A DNA stretch of 64,000 nt from Clostridia bacterium. Lineage in GTDB: Bacteria > Bacillota > Clostridia > Oscillospirales > Acutalibacteraceae. The stretch is from contig JAFRMR010000026.1 in the NCBI GenBank assembly GCA_017430535.1, forward strand, positions 124,001 to 188,000, given 5' to 3'. This document shows positions 15,030-23,792 of the stretch, in pieces. The notes beneath the pieces were generated by a model. That model ran no database searches. It was not told the DNA's origin and saw nothing but the letters and a program-made list of their open reading frames with translations. The position numbers and the translations under genes are program-made. Numbering within the stretch: the first letter of the stretch is position 1; every line of letters begins with the position of its first letter.

Positions 15030-15425
15030 ATGAATTTTATTAACAATGTCAAAGAATGGAGCTTTGATGGCTGGGGCCACATTCAGAGTCCAGACGAAGG
15101 AGCCGGCGCTCTCGGTTCCCCTGAAACCGCGCTTGAGTTCATTACAAAGACTCGCCCTCTTGTTGAAAAATATGGTCTTGTGATGACAGAGTGCGATTGT
15201 GATATAGGGGAAATTGATATCCAAAACGAAGTCATTATCCCCGGTAAAAAGATTGAAGAATTCTTTGAAGACTTTCAGACATTTCTAGACATCATCGCCG
15301 CATACAAATTGAAAGCTGTCGGCTATACCGATTGCCTTGTTTCAAACGATTCTATTCATCCCGCAAAGATTGTGTTTTCTGTTGATGATAAGGGTAAATT
15401 GCAAAAATCCTACACTACTGCATAA
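15030..15425 (+). CDS. Small acidic cytoplasmic protein, unknown
   Basis: 131 residues with no signal peptide or membrane segment. It starts at ATG 15030 behind AAAGGA at a good distance and has normal coding character. The sequence is acidic, with an N-terminal WSFDGWGHIQSPDEGAG segment and alternating strands and helices; it could be a single small alpha/beta domain, like some immunity or partner proteins, but I do not recognise a family. It stands alone between twin terminator hairpins, surrounded by mobile-element debris, so it may be a cargo gene. Confidence 0.7.
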   Translation: MNFINNVKEWSFDGWGHIQSPDEGAGALGSPETALEFITKTRPLVEKYGLVMTECDCDIGEIDIQNEVIIPGKKIEEFFEDFQTFLDIIAAYKLKAVGYTDCLVSNDSIHPAKIVFSVDDKGKLQKSYTTA

Positions 15426-15442
15426 CTAGTGACAAAAGATTT

Positions 15443-15476
15443 CCCCGACAGATTGCTCTGCCGGGGAGTCTTTTAT
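15443..15476 (+). terminator. Terminator of the orphan gene, right twin
   Basis: Stem CCCCGACAGA (15443-15452) / TCTGCCGGGG (15457-15466), then AGTCTTTTATTT. It is 18 bases beyond the stop codon and matches the hairpin at 14813. Confidence 0.75.
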
Positions 15477-15598
15477 TTATCACTTAAGGAGTTTTTATCA
15501 ACTATACCTAGCGTTATTATTTGTTCTGCTGTGTTAATAAAACAATTATAAAGTTCAGTGTAATCCATATCTTCCTTGGTAGTCTCATAGAAAACTGC

Positions 15599-16024
15599 AA
15601 TCGTGATGCTTACATCACAGCTTGTGAAACAGCGAAAAACCTGCTTACCGACACATCCAGCATTGACTTGGAAATGAAAGAGCTGTATAATGAGATGGAA
15701 GTGGTAGCCGGTCTTACAAGAAAGTGTATTGAAGACAATTCTACCACTGCCCAGGATCAGAACAGATTCGCTGATCTGTATAATTCATACGTTGAAAGGT
15801 ATGAAAAAGCAAGAGAAAAACACGATTCCCTCGCCGCTCAAAAAGAAGAGAAGAAGGCCAAGGAACGTAGCATAGATCGATTTATAAAAGCCTTAAAAAG
15901 TAGAGAGAATCTGCTGACCGAGTTTGACGACCGGTTATGGCTCTACACTCTGGAATACGCTACAGTAAATAAAGATGGAACTATACTGTTCCGCTTTTTT
16001 GATGGTTCGGAAGCAATCGGATAA
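15599..16024 (+). pseudogene. C-terminal fragment of a large serine recombinase
   Basis: The 141 residues from NRDAYITACETAKNLL to the stop match the coiled-coil and tail of large serine recombinases found on clostridial conjugative elements: ELYNEMEVVAGLTRKCIEDN, KAREKHDSLAAQKEEKKAKE and RENLLTEFDDRLWLYTLEYA. The catalytic resolvase domain and most of the zinc-ribbon domain are missing. The frame remains open upstream to 15521, but that part has no similarity and no ribosome site. This is evidence of a past integrative element. Confidence 0.8.
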
Positions 16025-16026
16025 GG

Positions 16027-16042
16027 TGCACCCCGGGGTGCA
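16027..16042. repeat. 16-base perfect palindrome
   Basis: TGCACCCCGGGGTGCA, immediately after the recombinase stop. It is GC-only in its core and unlike the AT-rich flanks. It has no T-run, so it is not a normal terminator. Confidence 0.6.
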
Positions 16043-16082
16043 TTTGTATCCATATTAATAGTTCATTCCAGTTTTTCTGTTC

Positions 16083-16123
16083 AAAAAGGCCGCACCTGAT
16101 TATTATCAAGATGTGGCTTTTTT
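16083..16123 (+). terminator. Probable terminator with wobble pairs
   Basis: AAAAAGGCCGCACCTGA pairs imperfectly with TCAAGATGTGGCTTTTTT (G-T pairs and one mismatch), ending in six T. It is about 60 bases after the recombinase remnant. Confidence 0.45.
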
Positions 16124-16165
16124 GGTTATATTATGTATAAAAGAAATACAGTTACGGAGTGTTAT

Positions 16166-17245
16166 ATGCCAAGCCGGAAAACAAATTCAGAACATATAAC
16201 GGGAATTGATTATTTAAAAGTCTTATCTATAGTTATGGTTATTATGTTCCATTATGAATGGAACTCAGGATTTGACTGGAGTAAATTCTCGTTTTCACAA
16301 AGAGTGATAGCAGACTGCGTTTATATGCTGGGTGAAATCGGCGTGAACTGTTTTATGCTGTGCACCGGATTCCTGATGATAAATAAAGTATCGGATAAAG
16401 GGCATTTTAAACGTATAACAAAAATATGGAACGGCATATTTTTTTATTCATTGGTTTCATTTGTGCTGGTTCATTTTTTGGTTTCGCCTTATAACATATC
16501 ATTTAAGACCTTTGCCGCTGTTTTAATGCCTGTTTCTTTTAAAACCTGGTGGTATACCACCTGCTATTTTGTTATTATCTGTATTTCACCTTATCTTAAC
16601 AGTATGCTGAATTCTCTGCCAAGAGAGAGCTATAAAAAGCTGCTAATAATACCGGTTGTTCTGTTCTCCCTGGTACCGTCTTTTCTGGGCTTTTTAAAAA
16701 AGGATACCGAAAGTTTCACAGGTTACAGCAGGCTTATATGGATGATGATTGTTTACTGTTTAGGCGGATACATCAAGCTTTATTATCCGAAAGAAGAATT
16801 ATGCAGCAAAAGGAAAAAATGTATTGTTGTTAATGTAAGCGTATGGATTTTCTTAACAGCATTTATTATGCTTGCGGAAAAAGGAATAATATCCGGCAGA
16901 AACATAAGCGCAAGGTATTTCTGGTCACCGAATTCAATTCCTGTTTTACTGTTGTCTGTTTCTTTATTTGTTCTTTTTTTAAGCAAAGATTTTCCGTCGC
17001 TTAAACTCATAAATATCATTTCCGGCAGCACACTGGGTATTTATCAGATGCATGGCGGCCGTAGCGGAAAGCTGTGGTGGAACAATATATTCCATAAGCC
17101 GCAGTATATCGGAACATACGGTGTTTTTGCGGAGATGATTTCAGCTGTTCTTCTTATTCTGTTTGTCGGTGTTGTGATAGATTTAATAAGAAAAGCAATT
17201 GTTAAAATACAGGTTTTAATCAAAAACAAAATGGGCCTTGATTAA
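16166..17245 (+). CDS. Membrane acyltransferase (acyltransferase family 3)
   Basis: About 359 residues with roughly ten membrane segments. The N-terminal GIDYLKVLSIVMVIMFHY contains the conserved catalytic-type His, and GEIGVNCFMLCTGFLM matches the second family block; SGSTLGIYQMHGG is the last. These proteins transfer acetyl or other acyl groups to cell-surface sugars or glycolipids. Start: ATG 16166 with GGAGTG five bases upstream; an in-frame ATG at 16133 has no site. It ends in a strong terminator and is monocistronic. It marks the right side of the accessory zone. Confidence 0.85.
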   Translation: MPSRKTNSEHITGIDYLKVLSIVMVIMFHYEWNSGFDWSKFSFSQRVIADCVYMLGEIGVNCFMLCTGFLMINKVSDKGHFKRITKIWNGIFFYSLVSFVLVHFLVSPYNISFKTFAAVLMPVSFKTWWYTTCYFVIICISPYLNSMLNSLPRESYKKLLIIPVVLFSLVPSFLGFLKKDTESFTGYSRLIWMMIVYCLGGYIKLYYPKEELCSKRKKCIVVNVSVWIFLTAFIMLAEKGIISGRNISARYFWSPNSIPVLLLSVSLFVLFLSKDFPSLKLINIISGSTLGIYQMHGGRSGKLWWNNIFHKPQYIGTYGVFAEMISAVLLILFVGVVIDLIRKAIVKIQVLIKNKMGLD

Positions 17246-17296
17246 GCTGATAATCCGAAACAGAATTCAAAATTATGCATGGACTAAATTATATTA

Positions 17297-17325
17297 AAAA
17301 CAGCGAAGCACTGCTTCGCTGTTTT
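17297..17325 (+). terminator. Terminator of the acyltransferase gene
   Basis: Stem AAAACAGCGAAG / CTTCGCTGTTTT around CACTG, 12 perfect pairs, T-run in the right arm. Confidence 0.85.
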
Positions 17326-17377
17326 ATGTTGTGCTGAAAAACCTAATCAATACTGCAAACCGCATATCGAATAACAG

Positions 17378-17407
17378 TTGACTGAATAATGCTTTTTATT
17401 GTATCAT
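17378..17407 (+). promoter_or_regulatory. Promoter of the secreted glycosidase
   Basis: TTGACT (17378-17383), 18-base spacer, TATCAT (17402-17407), about 60 bases before the ATG at 17467. Confidence 0.5.
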
Positions 17408-17466
17408 AATATATAATGAGTTTTACTCTATTGCTTCATTCTGTCACGAAAGCCGAAGGTGATGTT

Positions 17467-19908
17467 ATGTCGGATATAATCGGTATTTTTATGTCGCTGA
17501 TTATGGCGCTGGGCGCTGTTTTTCAGGCAGTTCCCTATGCCTTCAGGCCGGTGATTGAATTTGATCTGAATTCTGCAGAGCATGCAAGGCAGGTTTCATC
17601 TTATGCCTGCGGCTTCCTTTACGGGCTTGCCCAACCGGGCGTGCCTTCAAAAGAAGTTGTTGATTCTCTTGAAATATCAAGTGTTTCGCAAAAAGTTGCA
17701 GGCGGCCTTCAGCACCCCGTTGGGGATGTTGATGATGTCAGCGAAAACCTATACGGCTGTGATTATATTGTTGTATATCTGCAGGATTGCTATGGTACCT
17801 GGTATTACTGCAACGATGAAATAAACGAGCTGAGAAAAGCCGGAACCTATAACTGCGAAGAGTTTGTTGAAACTTCTTTTATCCCGAAAGTCAAAGAATG
17901 TGTTTCTGCGATTTCAGGTAAAGATTATGCCGACAGAATCGTATATTGCCCGTATAATGAATGTGATAATGCGGTCTGGTTCGGCAGTGAATCCGAAAGC
18001 GGCTGGCCGGTTTTTGATGATGCCGCAAAAGCGCGGTTTTATTCCGCCTGGGCAAAGACTTATAAAATCATAAAATCAATACACCCCGGCTGCCGTATAG
18101 GCGGGCCCGGCTACTGCGATTTCGATTTATATGAAATAACCGATTTTCTTGAATTCTGCAAAGATAATAACTGCCTGCCGGATGTGATGATTTATCACGA
18201 GCTTAACCCGGAGTCATCAATGTGGTTCCGTGACCATGTTGAGGAATACAGGCAGGCTGAAAAAGCCTGCGGCATTGAAGAGCTCCCGATTATTGTTACC
18301 GAATACGGCACTATGGAAGAGTGCGGAGCGCCTTCTGCAATGCTTCACTATATTACTGCCATGGAAGAAACCGGAGTTTACGGCAATGTTGCATTCTGGA
18401 GGCTTGCGGATAATCTTTGCGATACCTGCGCAAAAGGAAACCTGCCAAACAGCAACTGGTGGCTTTACAAGTGGTACAGCGATATGGAGGGCGCCCTTCT
18501 CAGCCCGCTCAAATCCGATTTACTCCACTCGGATTTTGAAAATACAATTAAGTATGCCCGCAAAAGGTTCCATAAATCCACCCTTGACGGCATAGGTTCT
18601 TTTAACGGGAACGGGGTACAGGTTATATGCGGCGGCGTTGATTACGATTATCAGGTTGTCTTTAAAGGGCTGAAAAGCAATATTAAATCCGACCGGGTTA
18701 AAGTGACCGTGGAAGCGGTAACCTATGAAGGCCTCAGCGGCGCCGTATTTGCGCCCGTTGTTATTGAAGAAAAAGCCGTGAGTAATTCTCCGGTCCTTAA
18801 AGTAAAAATCGATTCTCCCGATAAAAATGCGGTTTATCATATCACGGTTTCTCCTTATAATGGCGAAAAGCTCAGAACGGCAGATACTCTGCCCGCAAGG
18901 TTTGAGTTTGAAAAAGGAGAGCTTATCGGCAAGTCATATACCTATGACAGCGCCTATGCCACAACCGGCGAAACAGCAGGGATGTGCGGTGGGTTTGAGA
19001 AACCCGGTGACGGAATATCCCTTGATTTTGATGTGAGCGATAAGGGCGAATACGAGCTTTCTGTTGTTTACGGCAAGAGCAATGACGGAGTTGCCCCGGC
19101 TGACAGAGCCGATGCCAGAGTTATAATGGAGTTTGACGGCAGGCAGAGAGAAATTTCACTTCCTAATACGGTAAAAAGCGAATATACCGATAAATATATA
19201 TTCCGTGAAAGCCTTGAACCCGGCAGGCATAATATAAAGCTGATGCACGGCGACGGAACCTTTGTTGTTGACAGCCTTCTTGTAAAGAAGGCCCAAAAAG
19301 ACCCTCAGATTTATTCTCAGTATGAAAAAGAAAAATCCGCATATCTGATAATAGTTCCGTCAGACGGATATTATTCCGTAAACGGCAATAAGTCGGTATA
19401 CCTTAAAGCCGGCCTGAATTATCTTAAGAGTAAAGATGAGGGAACACTCAGCATAAAACCCGACAGCAGACCTGTTATTCTCATTGATTTCAGTGATGTT
19501 ACCTTAAGCGGCACAGCCGAAATCCGTGAGTGCGCAGGCAGAAACTGCATCTGCGGTATTGACAGTAACTCCGGGTCCGCACGGTTCAATTACAGCGCCG
19601 CAAAGGACGGACTTTACGCCCTGACCGTAACCTATTCAAACAATGAGGAGGGCGGTGTTCACGCCTATAATGTGGATCTTATAGAGGAATATATTACCGT
19701 TGAATCTGGTTCGGGTAAATATGAGCTCTGGTGTGTCAATACAATGAGCAGCAGCTTCAATACCGCCGTAGTTTATATTGAGCTCACCCGCGGGGATAAC
19801 ATAATCACACTCTCCAATGACGGCCACAATAAATTCAATGGCAGGGTTGCAACATCCCCCTGCATCTCCAGCCTGTCAGTCTGCCCTGCAGAGGTAATTT
19901 ACGGTTAA
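17467..19908 (+). CDS. Secreted glycoside hydrolase of clan GH-A (GH39-like) with carbohydrate-binding modules
   Basis: About 813 residues. A signal peptide (SDIIGIFMSLIMALGAVF...VPYAF) is followed by a TIM-barrel region of about 370 residues with candidate acid/base Glu in YCPYNECDN (near 160) and candidate nucleophile Glu in PIIVTEYGT (near 277), the spacing and strand ends expected of clan GH-A retaining enzymes. Residues from about 480 on hold two beta-sandwich modules (GEYELSVVYGKSN, DGLYALTVTYSNN) like CBM35-type domains. Start: ATG 17467 after AAGGTG; a GTG/ATG extension upstream has no site. Substrate unknown; xylosidase or related activity is a guess by family. A second, secreted phosphoesterase gene follows after 44 bases. 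Confidence 0.75.
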   Translation: MSDIIGIFMSLIMALGAVFQAVPYAFRPVIEFDLNSAEHARQVSSYACGFLYGLAQPGVPSKEVVDSLEISSVSQKVAGGLQHPVGDVDDVSENLYGCDYIVVYLQDCYGTWYYCNDEINELRKAGTYNCEEFVETSFIPKVKECVSAISGKDYADRIVYCPYNECDNAVWFGSESESGWPVFDDAAKARFYSAWAKTYKIIKSIHPGCRIGGPGYCDFDLYEITDFLEFCKDNNCLPDVMIYHELNPESSMWFRDHVEEYRQAEKACGIEELPIIVTEYGTMEECGAPSAMLHYITAMEETGVYGNVAFWRLADNLCDTCAKGNLPNSNWWLYKWYSDMEGALLSPLKSDLLHSDFENTIKYARKRFHKSTLDGIGSFNGNGVQVICGGVDYDYQVVFKGLKSNIKSDRVKVTVEAVTYEGLSGAVFAPVVIEEKAVSNSPVLKVKIDSPDKNAVYHITVSPYNGEKLRTADTLPARFEFEKGELIGKSYTYDSAYATTGETAGMCGGFEKPGDGISLDFDVSDKGEYELSVVYGKSNDGVAPADRADARVIMEFDGRQREISLPNTVKSEYTDKYIFRESLEPGRHNIKLMHGDGTFVVDSLLVKKAQKDPQIYSQYEKEKSAYLIIVPSDGYYSVNGNKSVYLKAGLNYLKSKDEGTLSIKPDSRPVILIDFSDVTLSGTAEIRECAGRNCICGIDSNSGSARFNYSAAKDGLYALTVTYSNNEEGGVHAYNVDLIEEYITVESGSGKYELWCVNTMSSSFNTAVVYIELTRGDNIITLSNDGHNKFNGRVATSPCISSLSVCPAEVIYG

Positions 19909-19952
19909 AATATTTGAATATCATATAAACAATAATTGAAAGGACAAAAAGT

Positions 19953-21329
19953 ATGAAAAAGCTTATCTGCGCAGTGATATCACTCTTAATTATTGCCGGC
20001 TGCATTTCTCCCGCCTTTGCGGCGCAGGCCGATTCCTTTGTTCCTGTTATCCGTTTTGTTGCCGCCAGCGATTCCCATGTGAAGGAAGAAGACCATACTA
20101 ACGAGCAGCGCATTACGAAAATGCTGCAGCTTGCTTACTCAATTGCCGGTGAGGATACCTCCTATTCCGCTCTTGATGCGGTGTTGGTTGCCGGCGACCT
20201 TACCAATGACGGCACTAAGCCGGAGTTTGATAATTTCAGTAACGCTGTTTTCGGTTCTCTTCAGGAGGGCACAAAATTCCTGGGCGTTGTGGCAAAGAAT
20301 CATGACGGCTATCAGATGAAGCGTGAGGAACTGCGCGCTTATTATAAATCTGTTACGGGTAATAACGCGGATTTCAATACCGTAATAAACGGCTATCACT
20401 TCATTGGTATTTCCGCTTCTCCCGATGATGCTCAGCACTATACACAGGCCCAGATTGACTGGCTTGAAAAACAGCTTGCCGAAGCAACGGCAGAGGACCC
20501 CAACAAGCCCGTTTTTGTAATGCATCACGAGCATAACAGAGGCACCGTTTACGGCAGTTCCCTCTATGACGGCTGGGGAGTGACTTATTTCAATTCCCTG
20601 CTCAAAAAATATCCGCAGGTAGTTGATTTTTCGGGCCATTCCCACTATCCTCTCAACCACCCGGGTTCCGTGTGGCAGGGTGACTTCACCGCCATAGGCA
20701 CCGGTGCAATTTATTATTCCGAATTCACGGTTGAAGGTGAGCGCACTTATCATCCTGCGGATTCCGGCGATACCGCCACATTCTGGCTTGTGGAGCTTGA
20801 TAAGGATAACAATATGCGCCTGAGGGGCTATGATATAAATGAGGGCAAAGAGCTTTGCAGCCTTATGGTAAATAATCCCGCAAATCCCGCAAACAGGGAT
20901 TATACCCCCGAAAAACGCAAGGCCGCCTCTTCCGCTCCCGCATTCTCAAAAGACGCGGCTCTTACCGTTAATCCCGTTACCGGCGGATGCAAGGTTACCG
21001 TTCCCGCGGCCCGGTCAACGGACGGCATGCCTGTTGTTCTTTACCGTATTTATGCAAAAAATTCCATGGGTATGACAGTTGCAAAAAACTGGGTTATGCC
21101 TTCATATTACCGCGCCGTTGAGCAGGATACCATTGACCTTGAGCTTGCCGGCCTCGGGGCAGGGGAATATACAATCGGCGTTGTTGCCGAGAATGCCTAT
21201 GGCATGCAGTCCGAACCCGTTGAGGCAAAGGTTACCGTTGAATCCGAAAACACCTTCCAAAGCTTCCTTGATCAGATTGCTCAGTTCTTCAACCTGATAA
21301 AAGACTTCTTCATCCAGCTGTTCTGGTAA
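19953..21329 (+). CDS. Secreted calcineurin-like metallophosphoesterase
   Basis: 458 residues. Signal peptide (MKKLICAVISLLII...AFAAQ). The two-metal motifs are complete or nearly so: ASDSHV (D-x-H), VAGDLTNDG (G-D), VAKNHDG (N-H-D, with Lys in place of the usual Gly), MHHEHN, and SGHSHYP (G-H-x-H). After residue 320 comes a fibronectin III-like module (VLYRIYAKNSMGMTVA), then an amphipathic tail, SFLDQIAQFFNLIKDFF, that may attach to the membrane. The family hydrolyses phosphomonoesters or diesters outside the cell. AAAGGA precedes the ATG. A terminator follows. Confidence 0.85.
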   Translation: MKKLICAVISLLIIAGCISPAFAAQADSFVPVIRFVAASDSHVKEEDHTNEQRITKMLQLAYSIAGEDTSYSALDAVLVAGDLTNDGTKPEFDNFSNAVFGSLQEGTKFLGVVAKNHDGYQMKREELRAYYKSVTGNNADFNTVINGYHFIGISASPDDAQHYTQAQIDWLEKQLAEATAEDPNKPVFVMHHEHNRGTVYGSSLYDGWGVTYFNSLLKKYPQVVDFSGHSHYPLNHPGSVWQGDFTAIGTGAIYYSEFTVEGERTYHPADSGDTATFWLVELDKDNNMRLRGYDINEGKELCSLMVNNPANPANRDYTPEKRKAASSAPAFSKDAALTVNPVTGGCKVTVPAARSTDGMPVVLYRIYAKNSMGMTVAKNWVMPSYYRAVEQDTIDLELAGLGAGEYTIGVVAENAYGMQSEPVEAKVTVESENTFQSFLDQIAQFFNLIKDFFIQLFW

Positions 21330-21358
21330 TAGGTAAATACTGTTTGTTTTAGTTTCAC

Positions 21359-21386
21359 CCGCCCGAATTATTTCGGGCGGTATTCT
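21359..21386 (+). terminator. Terminator of the secreted phosphoesterase
   Basis: Stem CCGCCCGAA (21359-21367) / TTCGGGCGG (21372-21380), then TATTCTTAT. Confidence 0.75.
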
Positions 21387-21421
21387 TATATCTTTCATAT
21401 TTCAGTTTACTTTTCCTGCTA

Positions 21422-21451
21422 TTGACTAACCCGATTATGCTATGATAAAAT
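21422..21451 (+). promoter_or_regulatory. Promoter of the DUF5058 operon
   Basis: TTGACT (21422-21427), 18-base spacer, TAAAAT (21446-21451) preceded by TGA, an extended -10. Confidence 0.6.
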
Positions 21452-21488
21452 ATTTTCAAATATTTTCTTCGGGACGGAGGAATGTGAA

Positions 21489-22349
21489 TTGGAAAATTTT
21501 AAAGAAACCCCGTTGATGTACGGCGTTGCCTTTATGGTTATTGCCTTCATCTTTGCCCAGTCTTTCTTCTTTATCATCAAATCCTGGAAGCACGGCAAAG
21601 AGCTGGGCATAAAGAAAGAAACCCTGGTTAATACCGTAACATCAAGCATACTGTTTACCGTACCCCCTGCAATTTCAATACTGGTAACGGTTTTTGTGCT
21701 TGCCAAGGCCCTGGGTGTTATTTTGCCCTGGATACGCCTTACGGTTATAGGCAACCTTGCTTATGAAACCGTGGCCGCCGAAACCGCGCTCAATAATCTG
21801 GGCGGCTCCCTCAGCAAAGAAATAACAGATCCCGGCCAGTTTTCAACGGTTGTTTGGGCTATGACCATCGGCTCCGTATTCCCCCTTACTTTTCTTCCCA
21901 TTGTGTGCAAGAAGCTTCAGAAGAAAATCGGCGGAGCTATCAGCAAAAATGAAAAAACCGCAAAGCTCGGCGATGTTCTTTCCGCCGCGGCTTTCATCGG
22001 CATTATTTCCGCCTTTATCGCAAGGGCAATAAACGGCTGCACGGCTATAACCGAGCCCGTGCTTGATGCTGCCGGCAATGAAGTTCTCAATGAAGCAGGG
22101 GAGAGAGTTACGCAGAAGGTTATTACGGAATCCGCAGGCCTTCTGTCAATACTTACCCTTATTTTTGCCATACTCATTATGCTGCTTATCATCTTCCTTT
22201 GCAGAAAGGTGAAATTTCTCGAAAAATTCGAACCCTTCGCAACTCCTCTTGCCATGTTTGCGGCAATGGGCTGCGCCGTTATATTCTCAAAGGTTCTGCC
22301 TGAAAACCTCGCAAGCTTTACCTGGTATGAGATAGGAGGTGTCCTTTGA
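21489..22349 (+). CDS. DUF5058 family membrane protein
   Basis: 286 residues with about seven hydrophobic segments. The N-terminal YGVAFMVIAFIFAQSFFFI, SSILFTVPPAISILVTVF and WAMTIGSVFPLTFLPI segments resemble the DUF5058 family of clostridial integral membrane proteins. It starts at TTG 21489 behind GGAGG; no ATG is possible in this interval. It overlaps the following membrane gene, so the two probably form a complex, perhaps a carrier. Substrate and mechanism are unknown. Confidence 0.75.
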   Translation: MENFKETPLMYGVAFMVIAFIFAQSFFFIIKSWKHGKELGIKKETLVNTVTSSILFTVPPAISILVTVFVLAKALGVILPWIRLTVIGNLAYETVAAETALNNLGGSLSKEITDPGQFSTVVWAMTIGSVFPLTFLPIVCKKLQKKIGGAISKNEKTAKLGDVLSAAAFIGIISAFIARAINGCTAITEPVLDAAGNEVLNEAGERVTQKVITESAGLLSILTLIFAILIMLLIIFLCRKVKFLEKFEPFATPLAMFAAMGCAVIFSKVLPENLASFTWYEIGGVL

Positions 22350-23056
22350 TGAGTAAAAATAAGGATTATTTTGACAGAGTTCATATCTGGGGCGCTGTGT
22401 GGAATTATGCCGCCCTGTTTATGATGCTTTCCGTACCCGTGTGTATGTCTCTTGTAATCAATTCCTGGCCCAGCCTCGGTATTATGGGCAAAGTTGTAGC
22501 AACCCTTGCCCCTCTTTACTGGGTTACGGGTATTATTGAGGTGGTAACCTATGTGCCTATGCTGGGTGCCGGCGGCACCTACCTCAGCTTTGTTACCGGC
22601 AATATCTCAAACCTCAAGCTGCCCTGCGGCCTCAACGCCATGGAAAACGCCAAGGTCCGCCCCAACACCGAAGAGGGAGAAGTAATCAGCACAATTTCAA
22701 TCGCCGTTTCTTCCCTTACCACCACGGTTGTTATTGCGGTGGGCGTGATTGCCTTTGCAAAGGTATTCAGCATGGCGGGTAACAACCCCACTTTTGCTGC
22801 GGCCTTCAATAATGTGCTGCCGGCTCTGTTTGGCGCTCTGGGCGCAAGCTACTTTGCAAAGCACTGGAAGCTTGGCATAGCCCCCATTATCTGCGGCGTG
22901 ATTGTGCTTTTCATTTCCCCGGCAACGGGCGTAGGCGTGCTTATGTTTGTTACCATAGTTGCCTCCCTTGTTGCGGCCCTGATTATCTACAAAGGCCTGT
23001 GGTATGATGATTTCAAAAACATGAAAAAGGCAAAGAAAGAAAAACAGGCGGAATAA
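22349..23056 (+). CDS. Partner membrane protein of DUF5058
   Basis: 235 residues, about six membrane segments, ending in a Lys-rich cytoplasmic tail. Start ATG 22349 shares the TGATG overlap with the DUF5058 stop, with GGAGGTG upstream. The segment YVPMLGAGGTYLSFVTGNIS followed by LKLPCGLNAM reads like a substrate-path motif of a transporter. I know this type only as a neighbour of DUF5058 proteins. The tight overlap indicates equal amounts of the two proteins. A terminator follows. Confidence 0.7.
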   Translation: MSKNKDYFDRVHIWGAVWNYAALFMMLSVPVCMSLVINSWPSLGIMGKVVATLAPLYWVTGIIEVVTYVPMLGAGGTYLSFVTGNISNLKLPCGLNAMENAKVRPNTEEGEVISTISIAVSSLTTTVVIAVGVIAFAKVFSMAGNNPTFAAAFNNVLPALFGALGASYFAKHWKLGIAPIICGVIVLFISPATGVGVLMFVTIVASLVAALIIYKGLWYDDFKNMKKAKKEKQAE

Positions 23057-23069
23057 TCTGATATTTATC

Positions 23070-23112
23070 TGTACCCTGCGTCCGATTTATCCGGTATGCA
23101 GGGTACATTTTC
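23070..23112 (+). terminator. Terminator of the DUF5058 operon
   Basis: Stem TGTACCCTGC (23070-23079) / GCAGGGTACA (23098-23107), 18-base loop, then TTTTCTG. Confidence 0.75.
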
Positions 23113-23119
23113 TGTTTCA

Positions 23120-23148
23120 TTGACTATTTATTAAAAAAGGGATATAAT
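23120..23148 (+). promoter_or_regulatory. Promoter of the lipoprotein-GH2-DUF3798 operon
   Basis: TTGACT (23120-23125), 17-base spacer, TATAAT (23143-23148), 33 bases before the TTG start. Confidence 0.7.
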
Positions 23149-23181
23149 TTACAGGTAAATATTCCAAAAGAGGTGAATCCC

Positions 23182-23778
23182 TTGAAAAGAATAACGGCTC
23201 TTTTTATTGCGGTTGTCATCGCCCTGTCCTTGTGTTCTTGCACAAATAATACAATACGCAAGGACGGCGAGTTTAACCCGGATAACTATGTGAGCGAAGC
23301 CCAGTTGAGTATATTTATCAACTATGTAAAGCTCAACCAGCATTTTTATAACGATGTTTTCGTTCTCGATCACCTTAAAATTGATGAGAGCAAGGCCTTT
23401 ACCGATGATAAGGGCGTAAAGTGGGCTCCCGTTACCGATGATATGTATAAGACCTATGATTCTCTGGTGCAGGCCCTTTACGGCACCTATACCGAAGAGG
23501 CGGTCAAAAAGATACTCAAGGATTATCCCATCTATGCCGATGTTAACGGAGTTTTCTGCTATAATACAGAGGATTTAAACAGGGAACGCAAGGGCAACAA
23601 ATGGCTGCTTAATGAGGATAAAGAAATTGAGCTCGAGGGCAGAACAGAAGACAGTTTCACCCTTGAATTCCGCTTTTACTGCGAAAAAGATGATGAAATT
23701 GATGAGTTTACCTTTGTGCGCACAGGCAACGGAATAAATGACGGCTACAGGCTCACCGAGCTTCACGCCGTAAGCTGA
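23182..23778 (+). CDS. Lipoprotein, unknown function
   Basis: 198 residues. The lipobox LCSC near residue 20 follows a short hydrophobic segment. The mature part is acidic with an ISTF-like mixed alpha/beta look and no recognised domain; FYCEKDDEIDEFTFVRTGNG near the end suggests a beta-hairpin. Start: TTG 23182 with GAGGTG six bases upstream; an in-frame GTG at 23173 is part of that site. It leads an operon with a GH2 enzyme 14 bases downstream and a DUF3798 lipoprotein after that. Confidence 0.75.
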   Translation: MKRITALFIAVVIALSLCSCTNNTIRKDGEFNPDNYVSEAQLSIFINYVKLNQHFYNDVFVLDHLKIDESKAFTDDKGVKWAPVTDDMYKTYDSLVQALYGTYTEEAVKKILKDYPIYADVNGVFCYNTEDLNRERKGNKWLLNEDKEIELEGRTEDSFTLEFRFYCEKDDEIDEFTFVRTGNGINDGYRLTELHAVS

Positions 23779-23792
23779 CGGGAGGATTTATT

